Source: an uncultured Bacteroidales bacterium (lineage in GTDB: Bacteria; Bacteroidota; Bacteroidia; Bacteroidales; WCHB1-69). Taken from it: a DNA stretch of 54,952 nt. Shown here piece by piece: positions 8,755 through 15,955 of this stretch (within the stretch, counting starts at the first letter, position 1; each line of letters begins with the position of its first letter). The position numbers and the translations under genes were made by a program. The DNA lies in the NCBI GenBank assembly GCA_937949745.1, contig CALECM010000095.1, positions 1-54,952 of the forward strand, written 5' to 3'. The notes below the pieces were generated by a model that made no database searches, had not been told where the DNA came from, and saw only the letters and a list, made by a program, of their open reading frames with translations.

Positions 8755-9657
8755 ATGAAACAACCCCAATTATTGAAAATTTACTGTACGAACCATGCCA
8801 GGAGCGGATATGGTAAAGAAGACATCACAGTGGAAAAGTTTTTGGAAAATACGATCTGTTATAACCGGGACGGGAAAATCCTGAAAGAAGAGAATTTCCT
8901 GTCGGATAACGAGCTCGACACAGTCGTAATCAATGAATATAATGAAGAAGGGGTTATTGTTTCAACCGCCCAGTATGACGGCCAACAGGAGTTGATCCAA
9001 AAGACGACATACGTATACGATGAAAAGGGCCATCTTCAGAGCCAGGACAATTATTTCGGGGAAGGAGCTCCTGTTTATACTACCCGCAATATTTATGAGA
9101 ACGATATGCTGGTAAGACAGGATGCTTATGAAAAAGATAAATTTATCAATACGGAAAAAACATTCGCCTATGATGAACGGAAATTACTTTCCCGGATGAT
9201 CGAATTTGATGAGGACGGGAACCAGTTATATGTCACCAGTGAAGAATATAACCAGGATCGGTTACTGGTAAAAAGGGTAAGGGAGGAGATCATGGAAAAA
9301 GACCGCCGTACCTATATTTATGAATATGACGATCGTCGTAACAGAACCAAGGAACTGATTTATGACTATGAAAATATCCTGATCTCCAAGACTTATTATC
9401 AGTATAATGAGGATAATAAGATCGTGACAAAGGAAGAAGAGGACCTTGATCATTATCAGAATATGATCTATTCGTATGAAAACGGGAATATGGTGAAAGC
9501 CGTGGCACAGGATAAAGCAGGGAAAACCATCTCCTGGATAGAATATAATTACGATGATGATGGTGAAATTACCGATTTAAGATATTACGGAAGAGACGAA
9601 ACGGATGAGAATAGTTTTCGTTTGATGACGGAATATCAATATGAACGGCAATACTAG
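8755..9657 (+). CDS. cytoplasmic tyrosine-rich repeat protein, unknown function
   Basis: I do not recognise a named family. The 300-residue product is acidic, has no signal peptide or membrane segment, and is made of about ten units of roughly 26 residues. Most units start with an aromatic-x-Tyr-(Asp/Asn/Glu) core, for example YVYDEKGHLQ, NIYENDMLV, TFAYDERKLL, IYEYDDRRNR, YYQYNEDNKI, IYSYENGNMV and EYNYDDDGEI. This resembles YD/RHS-type or YwqK-like beta-hairpin repeats, but without the RHS core motif or a toxin tail. The frame is open back to 8638 inside trmD; the ATG at 8755, just after trmD, is the likely start. No promoter is seen in the 41-base gap, so it is probably co-transcribed with trmD. 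Its stop interlocks with that of convergent cdsA. Confidence 0.8.
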   Translation: MKQPQLLKIYCTNHARSGYGKEDITVEKFLENTICYNRDGKILKEENFLSDNELDTVVINEYNEEGVIVSTAQYDGQQELIQKTTYVYDEKGHLQSQDNYFGEGAPVYTTRNIYENDMLVRQDAYEKDKFINTEKTFAYDERKLLSRMIEFDEDGNQLYVTSEEYNQDRLLVKRVREEIMEKDRRTYIYEYDDRRNRTKELIYDYENILISKTYYQYNEDNKIVTKEEEDLDHYQNMIYSYENGNMVKAVAQDKAGKTISWIEYNYDDDGEITDLRYYGRDETDENSFRLMTEYQYERQY

Positions 9658-10481
9658 AAAATATAGAAAAGCAACCAATAAATAAAACCGGCCGGGGCAG
9701 CGAATAAAAAAGAATCAAAACGATCCAGGATGCCTCCGTGGCCGGGAAGTATATTGCCGCTGTCTTTTACTTGACTACTTCTTTTAAATAAAGATTCCAC
9801 CAAATCTCCAAGCGTTCCGGAAATAATGATCACAAAGGCGAATCCCATCCAGTGAAATATAGTGGGAAAGACTATATTCTGAAAATATGGGATGCGGATC
9901 AATATCATGGTGCACATTATGGTAAGGACCAAAGATATGAGGAACCCCTCCCATGATTTTTTCGGGGATATTCTTTCGAATAATGGATGTTTTCCAAAGA
10001 GTGACCCCGCGCAATAAGCCAGTGTATCATACAACCAAATGATAATGAATAAGGCCAGTACAATGTTTCCGGCTTCGAAAAAATGGGTCCACATCCCTGC
10101 GATTGAAAATGGCAGGGCGATCCAGAAAGTCGGGAATAACGACACCGATACATTTACTGCAGGCCTTTCCGTCTTCCTGAATAATTCCACTACCGGAATC
10201 GTGAATATAAGCAATACGGAAAGTAAGGTCAGGATGATAAAAAGGGGCAACGAATACATCATCAGTTGAAAGGCCGACAAAATAGTCGCCGTAAGTAAGA
10301 AAGGGACCATATATTGTGGCTCGCTACCCTGTTTTTCAGCTAATTGCAAAAATTCCCAGGTACTTATCAGGGCAAAGGTAAGGAATATAATATGGAAAAA
10401 TGCCGGAGAAATAAAGAAACTCAAAACGATTATACCCACAAAGATAATGCCGGTAACGGCCCGTGTAATCAGGTTCTTCAT
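9654..10481 (-). CDS. cdsA: phosphatidate cytidylyltransferase
   Basis: This 275-residue integral membrane protein makes CDP-diacylglycerol from phosphatidate and CTP, the branch point for all major phospholipids. About seven to eight hydrophobic segments are visible. The C-terminal CDP-alcohol signature is present: SLFKRSSQVKDSGN followed by PGHGGILDRFDS, which carries the metal-binding Asp residues. KKSWEGF upstream is another conserved family block. It is the last gene of the rsfS-ftsH-LUD-cdsA unit, a gene order I know from Bacteroidota genomes. Its stop codon shares bases with the stop of the convergent repeat-protein gene. Confidence 0.96.
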   Translation of the reverse strand: MKNLITRAVTGIIFVGIIVLSFFISPAFFHIIFLTFALISTWEFLQLAEKQGSEPQYMVPFLLTATILSAFQLMMYSLPLFIILTLLSVLLIFTIPVVELFRKTERPAVNVSVSLFPTFWIALPFSIAGMWTHFFEAGNIVLALFIIIWLYDTLAYCAGSLFGKHPLFERISPKKSWEGFLISLVLTIMCTMILIRIPYFQNIVFPTIFHWMGFAFVIIISGTLGDLVESLFKRSSQVKDSGNILPGHGGILDRFDSFLFAAPAGFIYWLLFYIF

Positions 10482-10490
10482 TTCTGGCTA

Positions 10491-11138
10491 TTATGAGACT
10501 AAAAATAATATAAAACGCGGATTAACGGGAGAATAGGACTCCTTTCCGTCTATAATGAAAGGTTTGACAGGTTTGATGACTTCTACGAAATTAGGTAAAA
10601 GATGTTCGTTCAGTTCAGCCTGGATAGTCAGCGCGTCCTTAAGATCATTCACTATATTGTGAGGTCTTGCCACAAGAATAATGTCTTTCGCGAGATTTTT
10701 AATAGAGGGATAAAGCAGGTTCTTTTGAGATAAACAAATACTGCCGCTTCTGGCGATCAGCGTATCCGTATGGAAAATTCCCGCATCTGCCGGAGTATCG
10801 CTGAAAAGGTTTTTTCCTGAAGACTTTCCGTTCGCCTTCAATATTTCGTTCAGCGAATGGTCAACCGCCAGAATAGTATGGTATTTCTGGTCTTCGATCA
10901 ACTGCAGGAGCATAGGAAAGAAATTTTCCATTGTACAGGGTACATATTTTCCTCCCGCCGTACGGAACTGAACTATAAAAGTTTTTACCGGATCTTCAAT
11001 ATTCTCAAAAAGCTCGGAAGCCAGATCTATATTCGGGAACTTATTCGGACTTTTCGAAGAAAGTGCATGGCGGATATTACGACGAATAGCTTCTTTAGTG
11101 GAAGTATTTTTCGGATCCAGCGTGACAGGCTTTGCCAT
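10491..11138 (-). CDS. LUD domain protein (LutC/YkgG-like)
   Basis: This 215-residue cytoplasmic protein carries a LUD domain, the fold shared with the lactate-utilisation subunits LutB/LutC and YkgG. Visible family blocks are AGIFHTDTLIARSGSICLS in the middle and LVARPHNIVNDLKDAL after it, where the glycine/serine turn and the RPH motif lie. The iron-sulphur subunits of the LutABC complex are not present, so a role in lactate oxidation is not supported here. Its fixed position between ftsH and cdsA is shared by related bacteria and suggests an unassigned housekeeping role. It starts one base after the ftsH stop and ends 9 bases before cdsA. Confidence 0.82.
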   Translation of the reverse strand: MAKPVTLDPKNTSTKEAIRRNIRHALSSKSPNKFPNIDLASELFENIEDPVKTFIVQFRTAGGKYVPCTMENFFPMLLQLIEDQKYHTILAVDHSLNEILKANGKSSGKNLFSDTPADAGIFHTDTLIARSGSICLSQKNLLYPSIKNLAKDIILVARPHNIVNDLKDALTIQAELNEHLLPNFVEVIKPVKPFIIDGKESYSPVNPRFILFLVS

Positions 11139-11139
11139 G

Positions 11140-13158
11140 TTATTCGTTATTAGGGGTTAAGGTAATATTTTCATCCACGATATACGGTCTTTTGCCAAAG
11201 ATCCTTTCGAGATCGTCAGTAAATATCACTTCTTTTTCCAAAAGGATTTCGGCTAATTCGGTAAGCTTATCCTTATTCTCGGCCAGAATATTCTTTGCCC
11301 TTTCGTAAGCTGCTTCAATTAATTCGTGAACTTCCTTGTCAATTTCCTGGGCGGTCTGTTCGCTGTACGGTTTTGTAAAGGCATATTCCTGCTGTCCGGT
11401 GGAATCGTAATAACTCCGGTTGCCGATATTCTTATTCAGTCCGTAATATACCACCATAGAATAAGCCTGTTTGGTCACCCTTTCAAGGTCGCTTAAAGCG
11501 CCGGTTGAGATTTGCCCGAACATCACTTCTTCCGATGCCCTTCCTCCCAAGGTAGCTGTCATTTCATCAAAAAGTTGTTCGAAGGTGGTGATATGCCGTT
11601 CTTCAGGCAGGTACCAGGCAGCACCCAGTGATTTCCCACGTGGAACAATAGTCACTTTAACCAACGGGGAAGCATGTTCCAATAACCAGCTCACTGAAGC
11701 GTGTCCTGCCTCGTGATAAGCGATTACCCGTTTTTCCTGCGGGGAAATGAGACTGCCGCGTCTTTCCAAACCTCCCACGATCCGGTCGATAGCAGAAAGG
11801 AAATCTTCCTTATCGATCTGTTTTTTTGCATGACGGGCGGCTATCAGCGCTGCTTCATTACATACATTGGCTATGTCAGCCCCGGAAAATCCCGGAGTTT
11901 GTTTCGCAAAAAAGTCAAGATTGACATCAGGACCCATTTTCAGTCCCCTGACATGAACCTCAAAAATACCTTTCCGTTCGTTGAGATTAGGTAATTCGAT
12001 ATGGATCTGCCTGTCGAAACGTCCGGCGCGAAGAAGCGCCCGGTCCAAAACATCCGCCCGGTTGGTAGCGGCTAGGATAATAACTCCCGTATTGGAAGAA
12101 AAGCCGTCCATCTCGGTGAGCAATTGGTTCAAAGTATTTTCCCGTTCGTCGTTGGCGCCACTCATTACATTTTTTCCCCTTGCCCGGCCTATCGCATCGA
12201 TTTCATCAATAAAAATGATACATGGCGCTTTCTCTTTCGCAGTCTTGAACAGGTCGCGAACACGTGAAGCGCCCACGCCTACGAACATTTCCACGAAATC
12301 GGATCCGGACAGTGAAAAGAAAGGCACTTTCGCTTCTCCGGCCACTGCTTTGGCCAGCAAAGTTTTTCCCGTTCCCGGAGGACCTACGAGCAATGCTCCT
12401 TTCGGAATTTTCCCGCCCAGGTCGGTATATTTTTTCGGATTCTTAAGGAAATCCACGATCTCTTCCACTTCATACTTGGCTCCTTCCAGTCCGGCTACAT
12501 CTTTGAAAGAAATATTCAGGCTTGATTTCTCATCGAAAAGTTGTGCTTTCGATTTTCCGATATTAAATAGGCCTCCGCCGGCACCTGCCCCGCCGCGTAC
12601 AGAACGCATGGAATAGATGAGAAGGGCGAATATAAGAATGATGGGTAACCACATGATCAGCTGGAAACCCCAGTTCTGGGAAGTATCCTCTTTGATCGGG
12701 AAATCATATTCATTAGCTACCATCACCCGGTTAGCGGAGGAGTCACGGGCCAAACGTTCGTCGATGGCCTGTTCTTTTGTTTCCCGCAGATTGTCGCTAA
12801 AAACCTTGTAATCGGATATCTTCAGGAAGTACTGAGGGCCTTCCGTATTGGTTTCCCTGAATTTTTCATATTCGGCTTTCGATTTTACCGCTTCCGGTTT
12901 AAGGGTGATATTGACTACGTCATCTTTCTTGATATAATTCAGGCTTTTGATATCCTGGTTATAGACCATTTCTTTGAATTTCACATTGTCGGTCTCTTCC
13001 ATGGAAGGAGTACCGGGAAAATAAAATAAAAGAAATAGGATGAATACTAAAGCTAAAAGATAAATTCCCCAGATATTGAATTTGAACTTTTTGTTCAAGG
13101 GCTGATTTCGTTGAGATGTGTTTCTCGGATCTCTATTTGGTTGGTTATTGGTTGCCAT
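11140..13158 (-). CDS. ftsH: ATP-dependent zinc metalloprotease FtsH
   Basis: This 672-residue membrane-anchored AAA+ protease degrades unstable and misassembled membrane proteins. Two membrane segments flank a periplasmic domain: about residues 29-47 and about 165-183. The AAA module shows Walker A GPPGTGKT (about residue 257), Walker B IIFIDEIDAIG and the second region of homology ATNRADVLDRALLRAGRFDR. The zinc protease motif HEAGH lies near residue 480. The N-terminal tail is Asn/Gln-rich and the C-terminus extends with a short acidic tail; length is typical for this phylum. It lies between rsfS and the LUD gene and is probably transcribed from the promoter in front of rsfS. Confidence 0.98.
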   Translation of the reverse strand: MATNNQPNRDPRNTSQRNQPLNKKFKFNIWGIYLLALVFILFLLFYFPGTPSMEETDNVKFKEMVYNQDIKSLNYIKKDDVVNITLKPEAVKSKAEYEKFRETNTEGPQYFLKISDYKVFSDNLRETKEQAIDERLARDSSANRVMVANEYDFPIKEDTSQNWGFQLIMWLPIILIFALLIYSMRSVRGGAGAGGGLFNIGKSKAQLFDEKSSLNISFKDVAGLEGAKYEVEEIVDFLKNPKKYTDLGGKIPKGALLVGPPGTGKTLLAKAVAGEAKVPFFSLSGSDFVEMFVGVGASRVRDLFKTAKEKAPCIIFIDEIDAIGRARGKNVMSGANDERENTLNQLLTEMDGFSSNTGVIILAATNRADVLDRALLRAGRFDRQIHIELPNLNERKGIFEVHVRGLKMGPDVNLDFFAKQTPGFSGADIANVCNEAALIAARHAKKQIDKEDFLSAIDRIVGGLERRGSLISPQEKRVIAYHEAGHASVSWLLEHASPLVKVTIVPRGKSLGAAWYLPEERHITTFEQLFDEMTATLGGRASEEVMFGQISTGALSDLERVTKQAYSMVVYYGLNKNIGNRSYYDSTGQQEYAFTKPYSEQTAQEIDKEVHELIEAAYERAKNILAENKDKLTELAEILLEKEVIFTDDLERIFGKRPYIVDENITLTPNNE

Positions 13159-13180
13159 AAATAATTTATAAAATCATGGA

Positions 13181-13561
13181 TTAAAACCGCTGTATATCGG
13201 CGTCATTCCACAGTTTTTCCAAACTGTAAAATTCCCTGGTCTCCGGTTGGAATATGTGGACGATAATATTAAAATAATCCAATAATACCCATTCTCCGTT
13301 GTCAGTACCTTCAACATAAGTCGGACGGATATCTGCTATTTTTTTAGTGCTTTCCTGTACAAAATCACTTAAGGTTTCCACATGAGTTTTAGAAGTTCCG
13401 GTACATATGATGAAATAATCGAAAAGAACATGGTTTATTTTTTTAAGGTTGATCGACACAATGTCCTGTCCGTTTTTTTCTAACAATGCCTGTATGATGA
13501 TTTCTTCCAGATTTCCTTCGTATGGGACCGACCCTTTTCTTTCTCTAATTTTGCCCGGCAT
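13181..13561 (-). CDS. rsfS: ribosome silencing factor
   Basis: RsfS binds ribosomal protein uL14 and blocks subunit joining when nutrients are short. The 126-residue product has the family core: DYFIICTGTSKTHVETLSDF, then YVEGTDNGEWVLLDYFNIIVHIF and REFYSLEKLWNDA. The longest frame starts at 13609, but a consensus promoter element lies at 13587-13594 inside that extension, so the mRNA would begin after the longer start. The ATG at 13561 gives a normal length and is chosen. It is first in the unit with ftsH, which starts 22 bases after its stop. It is divergent from the protease gene at 13674. Confidence 0.93.
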   Translation of the reverse strand: MPGKIRERKGSVPYEGNLEEIIIQALLEKNGQDIVSINLKKINHVLFDYFIICTGTSKTHVETLSDFVQESTKKIADIRPTYVEGTDNGEWVLLDYFNIIVHIFQPETREFYSLEKLWNDADIQRF

Positions 13562-13586
13562 AAGTATTATTGATTTTTTTAACTTG

Positions 13587-13594
13587 CAAATGTA
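13587..13594 (-). promoter_or_regulatory. -7 promoter element (TACATTTG) of rsfS-ftsH-LUD-cdsA
   Basis: On the minus strand TACATTTGCA fits TAnnTTTG and sits 25 bases before the rsfS ATG at 13561. Its position rules out the longer upstream start. It faces the divergent promoter at 13643-13650, with about 50 bases between them. Confidence 0.72.
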
Positions 13595-13642
13595 CAAAAA
13601 TTTATCCAACCTTAACGGACCATAAATTTATCAAAATTTTTA

Positions 13643-13650
13643 TACTTTTG
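13643..13650 (+). promoter_or_regulatory. -7 promoter element (TACTTTTG) of the T9SS protease gene
   Basis: TACTTTTGCA matches the consensus and ends 23 bases before the ATG at 13674. It drives the secreted protease and probably the WbqC-family gene 5 bases behind it. Confidence 0.7.
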
Positions 13651-13673
13651 CAGCATCATCAACTAAACATCAT

Positions 13674-15314
13674 ATGAAAAATATTGTTCGATGCTTTATC
13701 CTGATTACGGGCTTTCTTTGCTCGGTCTCAGGATATTCCCAAAGGAGTTCCGATGAATTGCCGAGAAGTTTTATGGCTAAAGACCTGTCCATGAATATTC
13801 CCCGCATGCAGATGGCAACAGCCGATAATGAACTGCTGAAAGCGGAAGACCGGCAGGACCAGGATAAATCCAATCCTTTGCGGATCGGGATATTCCAACC
13901 GGCCAATTATTCGATGAATAACTCGGGCATGACCGATCTTTTACAGGACGGAGGCACTTTGTGGAGGTTAGTGATCCATTCTCCCGGTGCTTTTGCCACC
14001 AGCGTCGTTTTATCGGAGTGTCATATTCCTGAGGGGTCGGATATTTATATTTACGATCCTTCGCGGGAAACTATAATAGGGAAATATACTTCGGAGATGC
14101 TGGAAGATCAGGAATTGCTTTCGGATGACCTGCCCGGCGACGAACTGGTTATAGAGTATTACCAGCCTGCTGACGCTACTTTCAACGGCTCGTTTAAAAT
14201 AACACAGATAGGACACCATTACCGCAATGTTTTTACGACAAGGGGAATTTTAGGTGATGCCGACGGAAATTGCCATTTGAATGTAGCCTGTCCGGAAGCG
14301 CAGGAATGGATCGACCAGATCAATTCGGTGGTATGTATAAGAATGGATGTTACTTCAGGCCCGAATGCCGGTATGTATGTGTGTTCCGGCGCCATGATCA
14401 ATAACGTAAGGAAAGATAAAACACCCTATGTGCTTACGGCCGGGCATTGCTATATTCCGAATTCCACTTATCATTTTTATTTTAATTACCAGACTTCCAC
14501 CTGTGACGGTACTTCCGGTAATTACCAATCTGTCCGGGGAGGTGTTACCAGGGCTATGGATATTAAGGTTACCGGATCGGATTTTATGTTGCTGGAAATT
14601 ACGGGCACCATAAGTGAAGCCGTCAGGCGGGATCTTTACTTTGCCGGTTGGGACAACAGGGAAAATTCACCGGGAACATCGGTTTGTATCCATCATCCCG
14701 GCGGTGATTACAAGAAAATAAGTTTTCCCCGGCTGGTTTTTTCGGCCAATAATATCTTCTGGCAGGTAAACTGGAAAACCAGACAGGCTAACCAGGGTAC
14801 CACTGAACAGGGTTCGTCCGGTTCGCCGTTATTTAACAGCAGGAAACGTATCGTAGGTGATCTTTGTTGCGGCAACAGCGCCTGTTCTTATCCCCAGGGA
14901 TACGATAATTTCGCCAAATTCTCAAGGTCGTGGACCAACAATGAGAATCCGGATCCTGCCCAAAAATTGCAGCCGTGGCTGGATCCCGATAATACCGGGA
15001 CCAAGTTTATGGACGGGATGTATTACAACAACCAGGAAAGTAAGAATAAATCCGTGGCGGATTCGGATATCCGGAAAGATTTTGACATATTTCCCAATCC
15101 TTCACCGGGACAGCTAACGATTGAGGGTGATTTTATAAATACGCATCTTCAATGCAAGGTATATGATCTTCTTGGAAAATTACTGTATAATGAGACTATC
15201 GCCAATGATTCCCCGATCAGTCTTGAGCTTCACGATCTGGAATCAGGAGTCTATTTTGTTGAGATCATCGACGGTAGCGTATCACAAAAGAGTAAACTGA
15301 TTATCGGAAAGTAA
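13674..15314 (+). CDS. secreted trypsin-like serine protease with type IX sorting domain
   Basis: This 546-residue exported protease resembles the lysyl endopeptidase group of the chymotrypsin clan. A Sec signal peptide covers about residues 1-22 (cleavage near SGYSQ). A beta-rich propeptide follows to about residue 200. The catalytic triad is visible: VLTAGHC (His near 258), GSDFMLLEI (Asp near 302) and EQGSSGSPLF (Ser near 382). Several cysteine pairs (CNSAC region, CTSGD-like loop) suggest disulphides. From about residue 470 to the end is a type A T9SS sorting domain beginning IFPNPSPGQ and ending GVYFVEI...SKLIIG, which directs the protein through the outer membrane. P1 specificity for lysine is inference. 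No T9SS core genes other than GldB/GldD homologues are in the window. Confidence 0.93.
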   Translation: MKNIVRCFILITGFLCSVSGYSQRSSDELPRSFMAKDLSMNIPRMQMATADNELLKAEDRQDQDKSNPLRIGIFQPANYSMNNSGMTDLLQDGGTLWRLVIHSPGAFATSVVLSECHIPEGSDIYIYDPSRETIIGKYTSEMLEDQELLSDDLPGDELVIEYYQPADATFNGSFKITQIGHHYRNVFTTRGILGDADGNCHLNVACPEAQEWIDQINSVVCIRMDVTSGPNAGMYVCSGAMINNVRKDKTPYVLTAGHCYIPNSTYHFYFNYQTSTCDGTSGNYQSVRGGVTRAMDIKVTGSDFMLLEITGTISEAVRRDLYFAGWDNRENSPGTSVCIHHPGGDYKKISFPRLVFSANNIFWQVNWKTRQANQGTTEQGSSGSPLFNSRKRIVGDLCCGNSACSYPQGYDNFAKFSRSWTNNENPDPAQKLQPWLDPDNTGTKFMDGMYYNNQESKNKSVADSDIRKDFDIFPNPSPGQLTIEGDFINTHLQCKVYDLLGKLLYNETIANDSPISLELHDLESGVYFVEIIDGSVSQKSKLIIGK

Positions 15315-15319
15315 GCGAA

Positions 15320-15955
15320 TTGAAAGAAGAAGCTGTTTTTTCCATAGCCCTGTTCCCTCCGGTGGAATATTTTATCCTTGCTTCGGGAGCTTCCTGCTGT
15401 TTGATCGAAGATGCGGAACATTTTCAAAAGCAGTCATACCGGAACAGATATACCATACTTACGGCGAACGGCCCCCAATTTTTATCCGTTCCGGTTTTAC
15501 ACAGCGCAACCAAAATTCCTATCCGTGAAGTAGCCATAGATTACAAAACGGATTGGCAAAGAAAACATTGGAGAGCTATTGAATCATCTTATAATAATAG
15601 TCCTTTCTTTCTCTACTATCAAGATTTTATACTTCCTTTCTTTGAAAAGAAAATAGATTCCCTGTTTGAATATAATCTTCAAATATTCCGTATTTTCTTA
15701 AAATTACTGAACATCCGGGTCAACTTATCTTTTACGGAAGAATTTAAGCCGGAATATCCGGGAAAAAAAGATTACCGGTCAATCATTCATCCTAAAAAAG
15801 CTTTCCTGGAAGATTATCCGTTTCCCAATCATCAACCCTATTCCCAGGTTTTTGACGACCGGTTCGGTTATGTGAGGAACCTTTCCGTGCTTGACCTGGT
15901 CTTTAATCTGGGCAACAGTGCGGGAGATTATATTAACCATTACGGTGCTTTCTAA
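15320..15955 (+). CDS. WbqC-like family protein, TTG start
   Basis: This 211-residue protein matches the WbqC-like family, named from O-antigen clusters; its members are cytoplasmic and of uncertain enzymatic function. Family features are the N-terminal LFPPVEYFILAS segment, RNRYTILTANGPQFLSVPV, IDYKTDWQRKHWRAIESSY and the C-terminal LSVLDLVFNLG. The frame contains no methionine codon at all, so translation must use the TTG at 15320, which lies 5 bases after the stop of the protease gene and gives the usual N-terminus. It is probably co-transcribed and translationally coupled with the protease. Its TAA stop interlocks with the TAG of the convergent glycosidase gene (15952-15955). Confidence 0.85.
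   Translation: MKEEAVFSIALFPPVEYFILASGASCCLIEDAEHFQKQSYRNRYTILTANGPQFLSVPVLHSATKIPIREVAIDYKTDWQRKHWRAIESSYNNSPFFLYYQDFILPFFEKKIDSLFEYNLQIFRIFLKLLNIRVNLSFTEEFKPEYPGKKDYRSIIHPKKAFLEDYPFPNHQPYSQVFDDRFGYVRNLSVLDLVFNLGNSAGDYINHYGAF

Noticed and set aside
8755..9657. RHS/contact-dependent toxin
   Set aside because: No signal peptide, no RHS core motif, no variable toxin tail and no immunity gene beside it.
11981..12616. 211-codon plus-strand frame inside ftsH
   Set aside because: It is antisense to the AAA domain of ftsH, Ser/Arg/Pro-rich, and only reflects ftsH codon usage.
13562..13609. Longer N-terminus of RsfS
   Set aside because: The promoter -7 element (13587-13594) lies inside it, so the mRNA would not include that start.
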